DNA of 64,000 bases from Ceratotherium simum simum (taxonomy: Eukaryota > Chordata > Mammalia > Perissodactyla > Rhinocerotidae). Under the pieces are notes generated by a model that was not told the DNA's origin, searched no databases, and was given only the letters and a program-made list of their open reading frames with translations. The DNA lies in contig NW_004454179.1 in the NCBI RefSeq assembly GCF_000283155.1, positions 1,966,178-2,030,177 on the forward strand, in the 5' to 3' direction. Positions 44,495 to 57,009 of this stretch are shown piece by piece (positions within the stretch are counted from its first letter, which is position 1; the number at the start of each line of letters is the position of its first letter). A program made the translations under genes and the position numbers.

Positions 44495-45044
44495 GATCCA
44501 GAGGCTACATGCCCAAGCTCCTAATATTTGCTTCAGATCACCTCTTTGATTTAGTGCAATCGGATTTGGAGTACATGATGCTCCAGGTAAGAACTGCTTC
44601 CTCCAGCATCCTTGGCCCGTATGAACCACACCTAGGAGGCTGACCCTTCCAATGGCTCTTCTGCCCCTGGTCCCCAGCTTCCCAAGGAAGAGAGGTGAGG
44701 TCAGACTACTTCTAACTGGCTGCAGATGCTCTGAATAGTGGCATCTCAGTGCAAGTCCCAGTTTCTGCCTAGCACTGAGCCATGCCCATAACGATGCTCA
44801 ACAAATGTTGGAAAAATTGGTAGGAATTCTGCTACCTGCTTGTTTTCTAGCTCACTGTCTCATTTTGCCCTCTGACTCATATGCTCTTTAAGACTTGATT
44901 TTAGGCTGAATTTCTGACAAATAATCCCACTCCTTCCAATTTAGAGACCCAGGTATGACCTATTTCTTCCTACTGTCAGCATTGTTTCCAAAGAGTACTT
45001 AGTGTGTACACAAAATACTAGCATCCCCCTTTATCCAAGCATGT
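44495..45044. other. Unassigned sequence
   Basis: 44770-44820 ('gatgctcaacaaatgttgga') may be a MIR or L2 end scrap. Otherwise nothing recognised. Confidence 0.3.
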
Positions 45045-45545
45045 GATCAAGGCTTTGATAGGGCTAAGGGGACCCACAGGTGCTTAACCCAGAAGGGAGT
45101 GAGGGTGGAGGAGAAGACAGATGGGTAAGGTAAGGCTTCCAAGAAAAAAATGGTGCCTGGACCAGTCTTTAAAAATGAGTAGGACAAGACAAGAAGGCCG
45201 AGAGGGGAGGACGTTCTAAGCAGAGAGTATGGCATGTGCAAAAGCACAGAGCGTGCAAATTTATGGTACTTTGAGACCATAAGAAGTTTAGCATGGCCAG
45301 AGGGCAAGTTGGGATGGGACAGGGCTGGGAGATGAGTCTGAAGGAGGGCCTGGGTAGGGAAGGGCTTTGTATGGCCTTGTATGCCATGCTGAGCTGACCA
45401 GGCTTCATACTGGAGGGGATGGGCAGTCATCCCATTAAAACAGAAGAGTTTGCGTGTTATATGATCAGATTTGTGGAAACATGCTGACTGCATAAGGAGA
45501 ATGGATCAGAAGGGAGCTAAATCTATTGAGAAGCTGCTGCCTTAA
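45045..45545 (-). mobile_element. L2 LINE, reverse orientation
   Basis: 'gtgcaaaagcacagagcgtg', 'ggccttgtatgccatgctga' and 'gatcagatttgtggaaacat' match internal reverse L2. The open frames on this strand lie in L2 sequence, not in a host gene. Confidence 0.85.
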
Positions 45546-45734
45546 TCTCCGTGAGAAATAACTCACAGAATTAGTGAAAGATGCACAGAATCTTGGAATA
45601 TCGACACTGAAAGGAATCTTGCAAATGGATCATCTTGTCCAAATGCTTCATTTTAGAGATGAAGGTGGGGGGGCACCATGCCGCTGCCATCAGTGCCTCT
45701 ACATGACCCATTTATTAGTTCTCTCTTCCATGAG

Positions 45735-46130
45735 TGTTTTCGTTTACTGGGGCTGTCATAACAAAGTACCACAGACCAGGTGGCTTAAACAGTAGAAATT
45801 TGTTTTCTCACAATTCTGGAGGCTAGAAGTCCAAGATCAAGGTGTCAATAGGGTTGGTTTCTTCTGAGACCTCTCTCTTTGGTTTGCAGACAGCCACCTT
45901 CTCACTGCATCCTCACATGGTCGTACCTCTGTCTGTGTCGTCTGTGTCCTAATCTCCTCTTCTTGTAAGGACACTAGTCATGTTGAATTAAAGTCCATAC
46001 TAATGACCCCATTTTAACTTAATTACTGCTTTAAAGGCCCTATCTCCAAATATAGTCACATTCTGAGGTACTGGAGGTTAGGACTTCAACATATGAAGTG
46101 AAGGGAGGGGGACACGATTCAGCCATAACA
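45735..46130 (-). mobile_element. MLT1 (ERVL-MaLR) LTR, reverse orientation
   Basis: 'gctgtcataacaaagtacca', 'aattctggaggctagaagtc', 'cattttaacttaattactgc' and 'ttcagccataaca' are reverse MLT1. Probable 5-bp duplication 'atgag' (45730-45734) and 'atgac' (46131-46135), one mismatch. Confidence 0.92.
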
Positions 46131-46135
46131 ATGAC

Positions 46136-46554
46136 TAACAAGAAAGTATCTTCATAGATGCACAGGGGGAGAAATGTTAAGACAAGCGTCTGGATGTTAA
46201 AGGATGAATTCACAGCAGAAAGAGGGATAAAGGGCTATCCAGGCAGTGGGAATAAATTAACAGCATCCCTCCTGGAAGGTCAATCATGACTAAGTCCGTT
46301 GAGTCATAGAACCCACATCATGAGCAGAGTCTCAGGTCCACGCTGATGCTCACTCCCTGTGCTATTGCCCAGGCACACAGCACAGTTTGCCAGGCGCCTC
46401 TTCAATGGGTCACCTCTAGCTTATTTGTGCACCCCACATAGTCAGTGGAAACAGGAAGTAAGGATCTCTTCCAGATCACTGAGATATGTGTTGCCTCATC
46501 ATCTCAGCTGATCCATAAAAGAATGTCAACACTAAATTAATACTCTGCAATCAT
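46136..46554. other. Unassigned sequence
   Basis: No family recognised. Confidence 0.3.
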
Positions 46555-46805
46555 CCCCATGGTGGAATACTGTGTAGTCATTATATTGTGATAATCCCAA
46601 TGACAATGGAGAAAGACTCTCAATATACTATGAAGTGAAGTGACACAATACAAAGTTGCATTATAATTTTCATGCTGTTAACAACAAAAAAGACTGGAAG
46701 ACATTTCAAGAAGATGCCAATAACAATGGTCTATGAGAGTAATGGGACTGACATCTAGTTTTCCAAATTTTCTATAAAATTATATGAAGAAATACATTTA
46801 AGTTT
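46555..46805 (+). mobile_element. L1 3' end
   Basis: 'catggtggaatactgtgtag', 'aagtgaagtgacacaataca' and 'tagttttccaaattttctat' match an old L1 3' end. Confidence 0.65.
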
Positions 46806-46997
46806 TAAACATCTATGCACAATAGAGTCACTTTTTTACGGACCCTTTGTTTCCTAGTACAATGTAACAAAATACTCTGGGCGCTTTAAGTCTCCAATGA
46901 AGTTCACTACCAAGACAAAACATGTCCTCTATTCCATAATTATCAGTTTCAAAAAAATCAGTTGCTGAGTTCTTAAAAATAGAATTCAAGGCAAGTA

Positions 46998-47900
46998 TTA
47001 CAATATTTATTTATGTTCACTTATTTACAAAATAAACTTATTCTAGAAAATTTGAAAAATAGGGATAAGCACATAGGAAAAAAGAAAATCACCTAATCTG
47101 ACTAATATTTTGGTGGCTTACTTTTCTTTGTATAACTGTTTAATGGGATCAAATTACTTTATAACCTGCTTTTTTACTTACCAAAAAATCATAGACATTT
47201 CTCCAGGTATCCATTATTCTTACATATCATTTTTATGACTGCCTTCTATACCATTGTATAGACGTATCTTACTTGACTTAACCAAATCCCTTTTTTTTTT
47301 TTTTTTGATGAGGAAGTTTGGACCTGAGCTAACATCTGCTACCAATCTTCCTCTTTTTGCTTGAAGAATACTGTCCCTGAGCTAACATCTGTGCCAATCT
47401 TCCTCCATTTTGTATGTGGGACGCCAGCACAGCACGGTTTAATGAGCAGTATGTAGGTCCACGCCCGGGATCTGAACCCACGAACCCCAGGCTGCCAAAG
47501 CAGAGCACATGAATTTAACAACTACACCACCAGGCTGGCCCCTAACCAAATCTCTTTTGATGGAAATGTAGGTGGGGTTTTTTTCTTTCAGTCATAAATT
47601 AGACTGTAATCAACAACTATGATAAATCAAAGTATATGTGCATGAATATTTCCACAAAATAAATTCCTAACAGTGAAAATGCTGAGTCAAACACATTTAA
47701 GACTTAGGATTTTTATTGCCTAATTACCTTCTAGAAATATTGTACTGATTTCCTTCTCAGGAAGCCTATTGTTGTCTCCAGTATTGGACATCATAATTTT
47801 TAAAAATCTTCTCCAATTTGAATAGAGGTAAAATGGCATCTTATTACTTTATGTCAAAGGCTTTTTGAATGTCTAAATAAATTTTGTTCGCTGGTTTGCA
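46998..47900 (-). mobile_element. Old L1 fragment, reverse orientation, split by an ERE
   Basis: Left part 'ataacctgcttttttactta' and 'accattgtatagacgtatct'; right part 'cataaattagactgtaatca', 'aataaattcctaacagtgaa' and 'aatgctgagtcaaa'. The two parts are collinear across the SINE at 47291-47542. Confidence 0.78.
47291..47542 (-). mobile_element. ERE-type SINE
   Basis: Reverse SINE from the T tract through 'ctgagctaacatctgctacc' to 'caccaggctggccc'. Target duplication 'taaccaaatccc' (47279-47290) and 'taaccaaatctc' (47543-47554), one mismatch. Confidence 0.93.
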
Positions 47901-48596
47901 TACGTTCATTCACAAATTTACCCCTTTAAAAAGCACATCTCTCCAACATTCCATACTTGTTTAACATCTATTACATGCAAATCTCTGTACTAAGTACCTT
48001 TTCACATTCAGTTACATTTATTTTATGCTTACTGACTCTATACTTTATCTTTGATTCTACCATACTGCCAAGAATTATAGTGAAAATAACTTACCAGCCC
48101 ATAATTCCCATGCTCACCTCTAGAACTTCCTAATAGATGTTTTATGTTGCTAATCCACCAGTTTATCTGGTAACTTTTAGTAATTTTAAGGTTTTTATTT
48201 TAGCCAATGGTTCCACAGTTTTATGTACAGAAATAGTTGGGTGAATGCCATATGCTCAAATGGTTTATTTACTTCTAAATTGTCATTTTGTTCTAGAACA
48301 TTTTGTGCACGTATCATTATTTAACATACACCATCTGGCTTGACAGCTACCAAGAGTAACTTAAGTGTCCAGCACCTTGTCTGAAACACCATTGCTGGAG
48401 TGTCTCAGAGACACTAGACAATAATGTGTGAAAAAATGCCACTAAAAGGAAGGAAAATCAAATATAAGGTAAAAAAAAAATAGTAACAATAACATAGAAT
48501 CTTCCAAAAATCCAGTACTATCTTCATTTACTACACAGGAGTCAATGGATTTAGTTCAGTGATAGGAAAGTGTCTTCAGTGTTTAGAGCATATATT
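47901..48596. other. Unassigned sequence
   Basis: A weak MIR-like stretch may lie near 47955-48025. Nothing else recognised. Confidence 0.3.
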
Positions 48597-48990
48597 AATC
48601 AGGGTTCTCTCAGGAAAGTGGAGCTCATGCCAGATAGTTCAATGGAGATAAGTTAATACAGGCAACCAGTTATGAAGGTGTTGGAAAAATTGAGAGGCTG
48701 AATAAAGGACAATGAGATAACCCAGAGATTCACAACAGCAGGAAGCTGTTACACCACATTATCAAAACCCTGAAGCCAGAGGAACAGGGCAGAAACTGGA
48801 AATTCAATACATCTCTTGAGGCAGAGAAAGGAGGGATGAAACACTCTGGCTTCTCCTTTTCTTTTTTTCTCCAATCTTCCTCCTGGGCTCCCCATTGGTG
48901 AAATGTAGACAGAAGCCAGGTGGCAAGGAAGCTTGGGAAAAGCAGTCTATAGGGGCAATCCTGCTGGGATTTAGAGAAGAAAAGAGGAAC
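48597..48990. repeat. Interspersed repeat, family not resolved
   Basis: Begins 'tattaatcagggttctctca', a well-known start of an ancient mammalian repeat. The remainder is too diverged for me to name. Confidence 0.35.
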
Positions 48991-49639
48991 TAGATATGGG
49001 ATCTCAGATCAAATAAGCAAATGTGTGGCACAATGCACCAGCAAAGAGCTAGAATTTTTCCAGGAAGAGGATACTTCTCCTCTGCTCATGCAAGAGAGCC
49101 CAGTGCCTCAGTCTCTCCAGATGTTCAAATTTCTTGCCCTTAAATTCCAGTCTTCCCATGAATATGTCCCCTACACCAGCCCCAGACCCACTTGTACTTT
49201 CCACTCAATCTCTGTTTGCACTTGACCAAAGGTATCACATTTCATCATCTTTGTCCATGGAGGCTGATCTAGACTCTGACCAGCTTTGAACTCTGTGTGC
49301 CTTTTCAAAGGCTTTGGACTTTGGGCACATATCCAGACTTCTGATCTTTGCCCAGCCCCATGGATCTGTCTGCACTTCCCAATTCCAGTTGTTCTTTCCT
49401 AAAATCAATGGAACCATAAATAGACGCTTGTGTATATTAAAGTAAAATGGTAACTAAAGTCACAACTAAAAGATCATGTATATCTATCAAATATTGGGAG
49501 GAGCAAGGAGGGAATGTGGGATGGTGTGAGCTAAATCCTCATCTGATGCAGGAGTTTAATAGATAACATTTCAATTTGATCAATTCAGATGGAGTTATTT
49601 GAGCATATAAATTAGAGACCTGGAAGTAACCAAGAGAAT
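48991..49639. other. Unassigned sequence
   Basis: No family recognised. Short frames at 49025-49417 show no domain. Confidence 0.3.
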
Positions 49640-49775
49640 TAAAAACAGAAACAATTAAAAACAAATAAGATGGTTGCTTTTGGGCAGTGGAGCTGCAGAG
49701 GAAAGGATGAAACAAGGGTCATTTGCATTTCATTATAAATGCTTGTGTATTCTTTGAATCTATTTTTTAACCATC
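49640..49775 (+). mobile_element. L1 3' end scrap
   Basis: 'ggttgcttttgggcagtgga' and 'gcttgtgtattctttgaatc' resemble an old L1 3' UTR. Confidence 0.45.
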
Positions 49776-49784
49776 ATAGATTCT

Positions 49785-50090
49785 GCACTCAGATTTTGCA
49801 CTTGCTGTTCCCTCTTCCTGGAATACTCCTTCTCCAGATATCCATGTGGCCAGACATTTCCTTCAGGCACCCTGAGCATCCTACTTAAAATAGCGATTTC
49901 GCCCCATTCTGTGCTTTATTTCTCTCCGCACCACTTACCACCTTTTAACATTCTATATCATTTTCTTATTCGTTTCACTTCTGTCTGTCCCAATTACAAT
50001 GTAATCTCTATAAGGACAGGGGCCTTGTTTTGTTCACTAGAAAATGCCAGCACCTGGAACACTGACGGGCACTGTTGACTGACTGTACGA
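49785..50090 (+). mobile_element. L2 LINE 3' end
   Basis: 'ttgcacttgctgttccctct', 'tcctggaatactccttctcc', 'aggacaggggccttgttttg' and 'tgccagcacctggaac' follow L2 closely. Confidence 0.92.
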
Positions 50091-50095
50091 ACAAA

Positions 50096-50117
50096 TTGTG
50101 TGTGTGTGTGTGTGTGT
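50096..50117. repeat. (TG)11 microsatellite
   Basis: Uninterrupted TG directly after the L2 end. Confidence 0.9.
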
Positions 50118-50844
50118 TATTAGGTGAAAAAAAATTAATGACCAATAATTGTTTTAGAAAAACCCTCACTTCTTTTTTGCTCGTTTGTTTTTGTTTTGTT
50201 ATGTTTCACATTGAGATAGTTCTTGGAGGATTAACTATGCCTGAAGTTTTCCAAGTGGGTTACTCTTTTGTATACTTGTCCTTCAGAGATTCTTTTGAGT
50301 TCAGTCTAATGAAGCATCAGCCTGGTCCAAGTGCAAGGAACTGACGTCACTGGGCAAAAGGAAAAGAAGTTACCTGGCAGAACATTCCCTTACCCATAAG
50401 AATACAAATTCCCCAGGGTGTCACCCAAGAAAAGAACCTTTAAAATGAGGGCAAGCTCCATTAAGAAATGACATAACCAAAAGAACACAATATTTTAACA
50501 AGTGGTGGGTTTTGTTTGTTTTCTTAAAATAAAAGTTTCAATTATCTAAAGCTAAAGAGCTAAAGAATTAAAGGTTAGACAGCCTTGTTGTACAAGTCTT
50601 TTAAATAAGGGAGTCTAAAAACTGCACTTTTTGAAGACCTTAAATTCATTGCAGGCAATGTGCTCGTATCCAATTTCTTCTGAAAAGACAAGTAATTCCT
50701 CACAAAGGAATCCACAGATTTTAACAGCATCAAAAACACCCACTCTCTTCAGTTCCTAGAAGGACTTCGCCTGTGACTTTGCTAGTGAGTCCTCCCACTA
50801 ATGCGACTGAATCACTGACACAGTCAAGTAGATGAGACCCAGAA
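50118..50844. other. Unassigned sequence
   Basis: No family recognised. Confidence 0.3.
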
Positions 50845-51100
50845 TGCAGAGTAAGACACCTCAGTCTGGGTTCAAGACCAAGCCCACCACTTACTACGGT
50901 GTGACCTTGGAAAGACCTCCCTGCTCTGAGGACTGGCCCCTTCAAGCCTCAATTTCTTCGTCTCTGTGCAGGAATAATGGAACCTACTTCATAGGATTAT
51001 AAAGATTAGATGGAATACGGCAGGTAAAATGCTTGCCACAGTGCCTGCGGCATAGTAAGGGATTCAACAAGAAATGGGTATTTTAATAATTGTTATCTTT
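50845..51100 (+). repeat. MIR SINE with a small internal insertion
   Basis: 'gtctgggttcaagaccaagc', 'cccaccacttactacggtgt', 'cctcaatttcttcgtctctg' and 'cagtgcctgcggcatagtaa' match MIR. About 20 extra bases lie around 50920-50945. Confidence 0.88.
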
Positions 51101-51663
51101 ACTAGGTAACTATGACATTTTGTAAAGTTAGGAAATGTATCTCAAAAACAAATAAACATTAGATTCAAAATTTGATGTCCTACCTATCACCTCACCAATA
51201 AATTCCTCGCAAATTGCCAGTCCTTAGAACCTTTCGAATAAACATATTTAAGCTTTAATTACGTCTCTTCCAGTATAGAAGATATACCCTCACCTTTGAC
51301 TTAAAACAAACCATTTTGCCCAGTATTAGGAGACTTGTGCTTTGTTGGAAAAACAAGTGTTATAAGTCCCTTATGTTCTGCTGCTACTTCTCCTGCTGTG
51401 TCCCCTAAAATTCTATCCCTTAGGAAATTAACAGATCTCTGTCTATTGACTACTGTTTTCTGGGTAGTGGTTAGATTTTTAAGATGACCAACATCTATGT
51501 TTGGATTTCATCAGGCAGGCCAAACATTACTCAGGAGCTTGACTTCACCAGAAATTTCTAAGAGGAAAAGGTTACTACCTCCTGCTTTCTCTTTCTGGGG
51601 GGAAATGTGAAGAGTTCAGGTCACCAGCCAAGTCACTAACTAGACAGAGGCCCAGATGTCTTA
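51101..51663. other. Unassigned sequence
   Basis: No family recognised. Confidence 0.3.
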
Positions 51664-51826
51664 GAATTAGAGTTGCTAGATAAAATAAGAATGCTCAGTT
51701 AAATCTGAATTTCAGATAAACAATAAATAATTTTTAGTATAATTATGTCCCAAATATTGTATCATTGTCTGAAACTCAACTATAATAGGCATCCTATATT
51801 TTTATTTGCTGAATCTGGCAACCCTA
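51664..51826. mobile_element. Palindromic non-autonomous DNA transposon
   Basis: Left end 'agagttgctagataaaataa' and right end 'tgctgaatctggcaaccct' are imperfect inverted repeats, and the centre ('tttcagataaac' and 'attgtctgaaactcaa') folds similarly. This matches a known small mammalian palindromic element whose name I do not recall with certainty. Confidence 0.6.
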
Positions 51827-51884
51827 CCCAGCATAGAGAAATAACCACTAACTTCCCCACTCTCCATCCGCCGTGGTGTGATCT

Positions 51885-51990
51885 TCCCTACTAAATTTTG
51901 AGTTTCTTGAAGTGGGCCCCACATCTTTTGGTCCCAGTGCCCAGCACAGCATAGTTGCTCAATGAATGTGTCATGAAGGAATGAGTGAAT
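51885..51990 (+). mobile_element. L2 LINE 3' terminus
   Basis: 'ggtcccagtgcccagcacag' and 'gttgctcaatgaatgtgtca' match the L2 end. Confidence 0.75.
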
Positions 51991-53969
51991 GACGCATTTA
52001 AATCTTTGAGGACTCAGCGAGGGTCAGACTATCAGATTGCAACACCAGTGCTGCTGCCCTGAGTCCAGCTGCAATTTGACCCCAGCTTCTAATCATGTAA
52101 CTTGTCCCGACTCCCAGTATCCTTGTTGACAGAACAAAGAAAGGCAGGTGATCTGAGCTATACAACTCATACACTTCAAGGGTGATAACAAACAGCACTG
52201 ATACTGGTCCACAGTGCTGGAAACTCAAAATAGGATATAGAAGGGTCTGGATAGAACTGGAAAGGGGGCCAATGCTAGTTAGTTCCAGCTCATTGTTGCC
52301 AACCAGAAGTACCCATTCTCAGCATGGCCAGATAATCCAGCTTTTCAGGTTAAGCCAGAAATCTACGTATTTATGTGAAATCTCCCAGTTCTTAATTATA
52401 GACAACTAATTCAAAAATTGTTTTATTAATATTCTATGGCAAAATAAAACACATCTGCAGGCTAGATTAGGCCCCCAGCTCTCAGTTCACATCTCTGGAC
52501 TTTGTAATTCAAACTTTCTATCTCTGCAGACTTACTGACCAGTTCATAAACTATTTTGATTGAAGTTATTGTTGTACTAAATGAGTAACTTGAAGGCATC
52601 ACACCACTTTTGTGACTATTGAGTTCAACTGGTTTTAGAATAGTACTGAAGAGACCAAGGACAAAGGAGCAACCATCCTATTTTTAAAACAGCATATTGC
52701 ACTCTTGGTATTGACCAGTCCTCCCACCTACTCATGGCATTGGTCATATAGAGACAAGAAAGGGAAAAAAAGACTATAGGTGGTGCAATGTAAATCCATC
52801 CCAACTCCTGGAAAGTCAACCCAGAGTATGATCTTTGGATATCATGAAATCATCTACGTTGTTAGCTAGATCATATAAAGTTTTTCAATATTTAAACTGC
52901 CGCATTGAACCATTTTCAAATCCAAAAGTTCTTTTGTTCTTACTGTCCTACCCTTTCATTATGATTTTTATTACCTCTACTATCTATTTTATCATTTTAA
53001 ACATTCTTTTTATTGTATCTTTCAACTTGTTGATCTCAAATATGTGGGTTACCAATTCTCTTGTTTGTTTGGTCTGTTGACTCTCCCTCCTGGAGTCATG
53101 TCTTCCTTATGGTTTCTTTTTTACTGTGAGCATGTTTTCAGCAGGGATTTTTGGGGGACAGGGCAGGAGGTGCCTATGGAAATCCTATGTATTCTGTTAC
53201 AAAAGTGTTGCCACAGAGAGATTTGGTATTTGCTTCTACAAATTAACTGAGTTGTTGCCTTCTTTATGCTCTCTCTTGGATTGAAGATTCTGAGAGATCT
53301 TGGGTAAATATAAATTTGAACTCCACCTACACAAGTCACAAGCCTGGATCTCTGATTTCTCAAGGGCAGAAAAATGTTTTGGATCACTTCCTTAGGTGAG
53401 CAAACTATGCTAGTCCATTTCACTAAAGCTGCAGCCCTTTAAGGGTTCTGTCTCTATGGAGGGATCTCAGATCTAGCTTCCTATCTTACAAGAGTCCAAG
53501 GCAACACCTTCTGTCCTCAAATGAACATAAATATTAAATCCCTAGTTACTAGTCCCTTCAGTCTGTTTCCAGACTAATGTCTTCCTGAGCCGTTGTGGCA
53601 TCACGTCATGAAGTTACACATCCAGCTTCACATTCCCTCGTTGTTTTTGGCTCCCAGGGAATTCTCTTTTGTTATTTTGAGTTTGGCTATTGAATTTAAA
53701 TTTTTTGTTGCAATATTTTGTCTTGCATTTATATGTGCTTAGAGTGAGTAAAAAATACAGTATGGGGTTTCAGTAAGCTACATTACCAGAACCCAGGAAA
53801 AAAATATTTTTATAAATTTTCCTATTGAATGGAAAGCATACATTATCTTAGCAATATTCTTATCAGAAAACGGTATTTCCATTTCCCAAGTCACTTTGGT
53901 TCATTTCCCCAGCTGAAATTCCTATATTAAAAGTAAGTAGTTGATCCAAAACTTGGCACATATAGTATA
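51991..53969. other. Mostly unassigned, possible ancient L1 5' region
   Basis: 52880-53690 has the T-rich, 'tttctttttt..gagcatgtttt' style of reverse L1M/HAL1 5' sequence, but I cannot align it with confidence. The rest is unassigned. Confidence 0.3.
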
Positions 53970-54260
53970 TACAATTTTGTAAATTGCCTTCTTTGTATAT
54001 AGTTTTTATCTTGAAACATCAGACAATTACCATTTCCTGTATCACTAAAATTCATCCAAAAATACTAACTTTTAGGGCCTGCATATTATTTCACTGCAGT
54101 ATCATAATTTATTTGACAATTACTCTATATTGAACATGGACGTATTTTTCAACTTTTTATATAAATAATACTATGATGATTATCATCACACTTAAATATT
54201 TGCCCACATTTTTTATTATTTCTTTAAGATATATTCATAGAAATATTTTTACTGGGGAGT
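53970..54260 (-). mobile_element. Old L1 3' region, reverse orientation
   Basis: 'acaattttgtaaattgcctt', 'gcagtatcataatttatttg' and 'aaatattttt' near 'ctggggagttgc' match the same L1 region seen at 47000-47700. Confidence 0.65.
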
Positions 54261-54639
54261 TGCATTAACTCATTTAAGCCAGTGTTCTACATGGGAAATG
54301 ATTGTTTAAATTGTATCACTGCCAAGAAGCTAACTGGCTAACAAGCTGGCAGGAAGAGAATGATTAGCAACTACCCCCTAGTAAACCACAATTTCATAAG
54401 ATTATTGTTTATTTTACTAAAAGTTGTCCCATGATTGCAAGTCATTAGGAGCCAACGATAATGAAAATCCTATACGGGTTTCACAAGTGTGTTTAAATTT
54501 CACAAGTTTTTCATATCCCACCAGAAAGCCAAATTCAGTTGGTGCTTTCATACAATCTCCCAACCTTGCTTTTCAAAGACTGCCCTTCATTTCCTTCTCC
54601 ATAGTTCCAAATGTCATCAGTCCGTGAAGACACAAAGTA
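54261..54639. other. Unassigned sequence
   Basis: No family recognised. Confidence 0.3.
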
Positions 54640-54905
54640 AATGTTGTTTCCTTCAGGATTCTACCTTACCAGGAGAAAAAAATGCCAGATCTTGCCCCGC
54701 TCTGTTCTCCTGCAACACGTATTGTACTCTTACAGCATCGAGCACTTTCCACCCTGTCTTGCAATAGTTGTGCCCACATCTGATCCCCATACTCAACTCT
54801 ATGCTGTGAGGACAGAATCTTTGATTCATCTTCACATCCCCCAAAGTACCTGGAACTGTAACTCTGTCTAAGGCATAGAAAAGACTCAATAAATAGTTCT
54901 TGTAC
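54640..54905 (+). mobile_element. Diverged L2 LINE 3' end
   Basis: 'tgaggacagaatctttgatt', 'catcttcacatcccccaaag' and 'agactcaataaatagttctt' match the L2 terminus. Confidence 0.6.
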
Positions 54906-55374
54906 ACTTTAATGCACAAAAGGGTAACAACCCTAACAACACACAATTTCATTGACAACTAACCAAAAATATATATATTTCTACTATTAAAGGATGAAAA
55001 ATTAGTTTTCACTCAACTATATAGAGGAAGTTTGTCTCTCAGAAGATAAATACTGCTTGATAAAAGCTACCTAGTACTAGATTTGGAGACGTTGAAACCT
55101 AAATAAATCAGTATGATTCAAGCAGAAATAAAGTAAAATTCAAAAATTCAGTCAATCTGATTTTTGCATCTCACATTGTAACTAATTTTATCTACACGAT
55201 GGCTGAGAAAAAGGCTGATTATAATGCCAAGTAGCAAAGTTAAATACTTTTTTTCCTTTTGAATTACTTTTTTCTTTTGGAATTTTTAGTAATAATCCTT
55301 AACTATTTGAGAAATGAATCTGACCGCCACTGACTATTTTGTATTTTTTCCTGTTAACAATAAGTTTATAACAG
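54906..55374. other. Unassigned sequence
   Basis: No family recognised. Confidence 0.3.
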
Positions 55375-55740
55375 ACTAATAGATAGATAGATATGTGATA
55401 AAGCAAATACAGCAACATGTTAACAACTGTATCATTTAAATCGGAGACTGGCAAACTTTTTCTGTAAAGCATCAAATAGCAAGTACTTTAGGCCTTGCAG
55501 TCTCTCTTACAACTACTCAGCTTTGCTGTGATAGCACAAAAGCAGCCAGAAACAGTACGTGAACTAATGGGCACAGCTGTATTCCAATGAAACTGTATTT
55601 ACAAAAACAGGCAAGCAACTGGATTTGGCCCATGGACTATAGTTTGCCGACTCCTGATTGAAATGGTGGGTCTATGGATGTTCACTATACAATTTTTTCA
55701 ACTTTTCTATATATTTTAAAGCTTTCATAATAAAATGTTA
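55375..55740 (+). mobile_element. L1 3' UTR end, interrupted by a hAT element
   Basis: 'gatagatatgtgataaagca' with 'catgttaacaactg' before, and 'gttcactatacaattttttc' with 'tttcataataaaatgtta' after, the insertion at 55442-55656. The same L1 3' end type is seen at 17640-17862 and 62885-63150. Confidence 0.78.
55442..55656. mobile_element. Non-autonomous hAT-type DNA transposon
   Basis: Starts 'cggagactggcaaacttttt', ends 'tagtttgccgactcctg' (inverted repeats), with internal 'gcacaaaagcagccagaaac' and 'ggatttggcccatgg'. An 8-bp duplication, 'atttaaat' (55434-55441) and 'attgaaat' (55657-55664, one mismatch), is the hAT hallmark. Confidence 0.88.
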
Positions 55741-57009
55741 GAAAAAAAGTCTATGAATTATCCAAAGGTTTTAACTATTATGCAAATGTTTAAATATTAA
55801 AAGCTTGTAAACTGTTCCCAAGTTTTTGTATTTATATGTGCTCTTTGATATAGTCTTCAAATGGTAAAAGTTTAATATAAAATTTTCTGAAATGTCCTTA
55901 GGTTTGGGTGTTAAAATCATTCTGAACAGGAATGATTGATCCAGAATGATTAGTCCTTGCAACAGTAAAAATAACAATTTCCTCCCTGCTTTTCACTGCT
56001 ACACAGTGATTTTCCACTTAATTGTGACCTTTCCATTCCTGTTAGGGAAGGGGAGGTGGATGTTTTTGTGGCACTATTATATTATATACAGTGTATGTGC
56101 CTCTTTCCAGCCTTTTTTTAATGCTCTGTTATTTAAAGCTGACATTATCTAAAGTTGACAGCAGTGATTTTTGAAGCTATGTTACTTCGTTTTGAATATT
56201 TCCATCTACTTGGTGCTTAATATAATTTGACATATTTTCATTTTCTTCACAATATGGATTTTTTTAAACTACTTTTTCTGGCAGTTGTGACACTGGTTAC
56301 TTCAAAACATTAAAAGACATCTAAATTTATAGGTGTTTATAATACCAGCTCTGCTGGACAGAGCAAGATGACAGTCAGGCCATAATATGCTCTTTAGGAT
56401 CTGGGCAGCCTTCTTGAATTGAAGCAGATAAAAAATCTGTTTCATAATTGCTGGCTTAATTCAAAATCCAAGCCAGACACTAGGAGAGAAGCATAGTGTC
56501 TTTGTCCCTGACAGAATTTTTCTTCAGGCCTGTGAAATCCTTCTGGCCTCGAGGCCAACTGTTCTCCATAAAAAACAAAAAATAGGAGCAGGGAGAAACA
56601 GTCTATGTTGTAGGATCATTTCAGCCACCACAATCAAAACACTTCTCCTCTGACTCCCAGTCGTCCGGGATGCTGAATGCTGCCTGCATGCCAAAACTGA
56701 GCTTCCCGCCCAGCCTTCCTGCCACTCAGCTCTTTTATGGAGACCCTCGGTGTAAGATCCCAGAGGACCTGGCCCTCTTCCCCATGCTGCAGTCACCCAC
56801 ACTAAGCACCCGTGGTCACCCACCTTGTTCTGGAGAGTCACCATTTGAAAGGAAGAAGCTGACGCTGAAAGAAGTTGGATTACTACACTGCCTTCCTTCC
56901 TGCTGGGGTGAATCCCCACTTATGAATTCTGTCTCTGGGGTGAATCCCCACTTTTGAATTCTGTCATCACCACCATTTCCTGACAAGACAGCTATCTTGC
57001 AAATGCCTA
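55741..57009. other. Unassigned sequence, about 1.27 kb
   Basis: No family recognised. Overlapping frames on both strands at 56524-57049 show no domain. It contains a 32-bp period tandem duplication at 56904-56965. Confidence 0.35.
56904..56965. repeat. Tandem duplication, period 32 bp
   Basis: 'tggggtgaatccccactt' followed by 'tgaattctgtc' occurs at 56904-56933 and 56936-56965 with one substitution. A recent slippage duplication by its similarity. Confidence 0.9.

Noticed and set aside
45047..45493. 148-codon open frame on the minus strand
   Set aside because: It lies in the non-coding 3' region of an L2 LINE copy.
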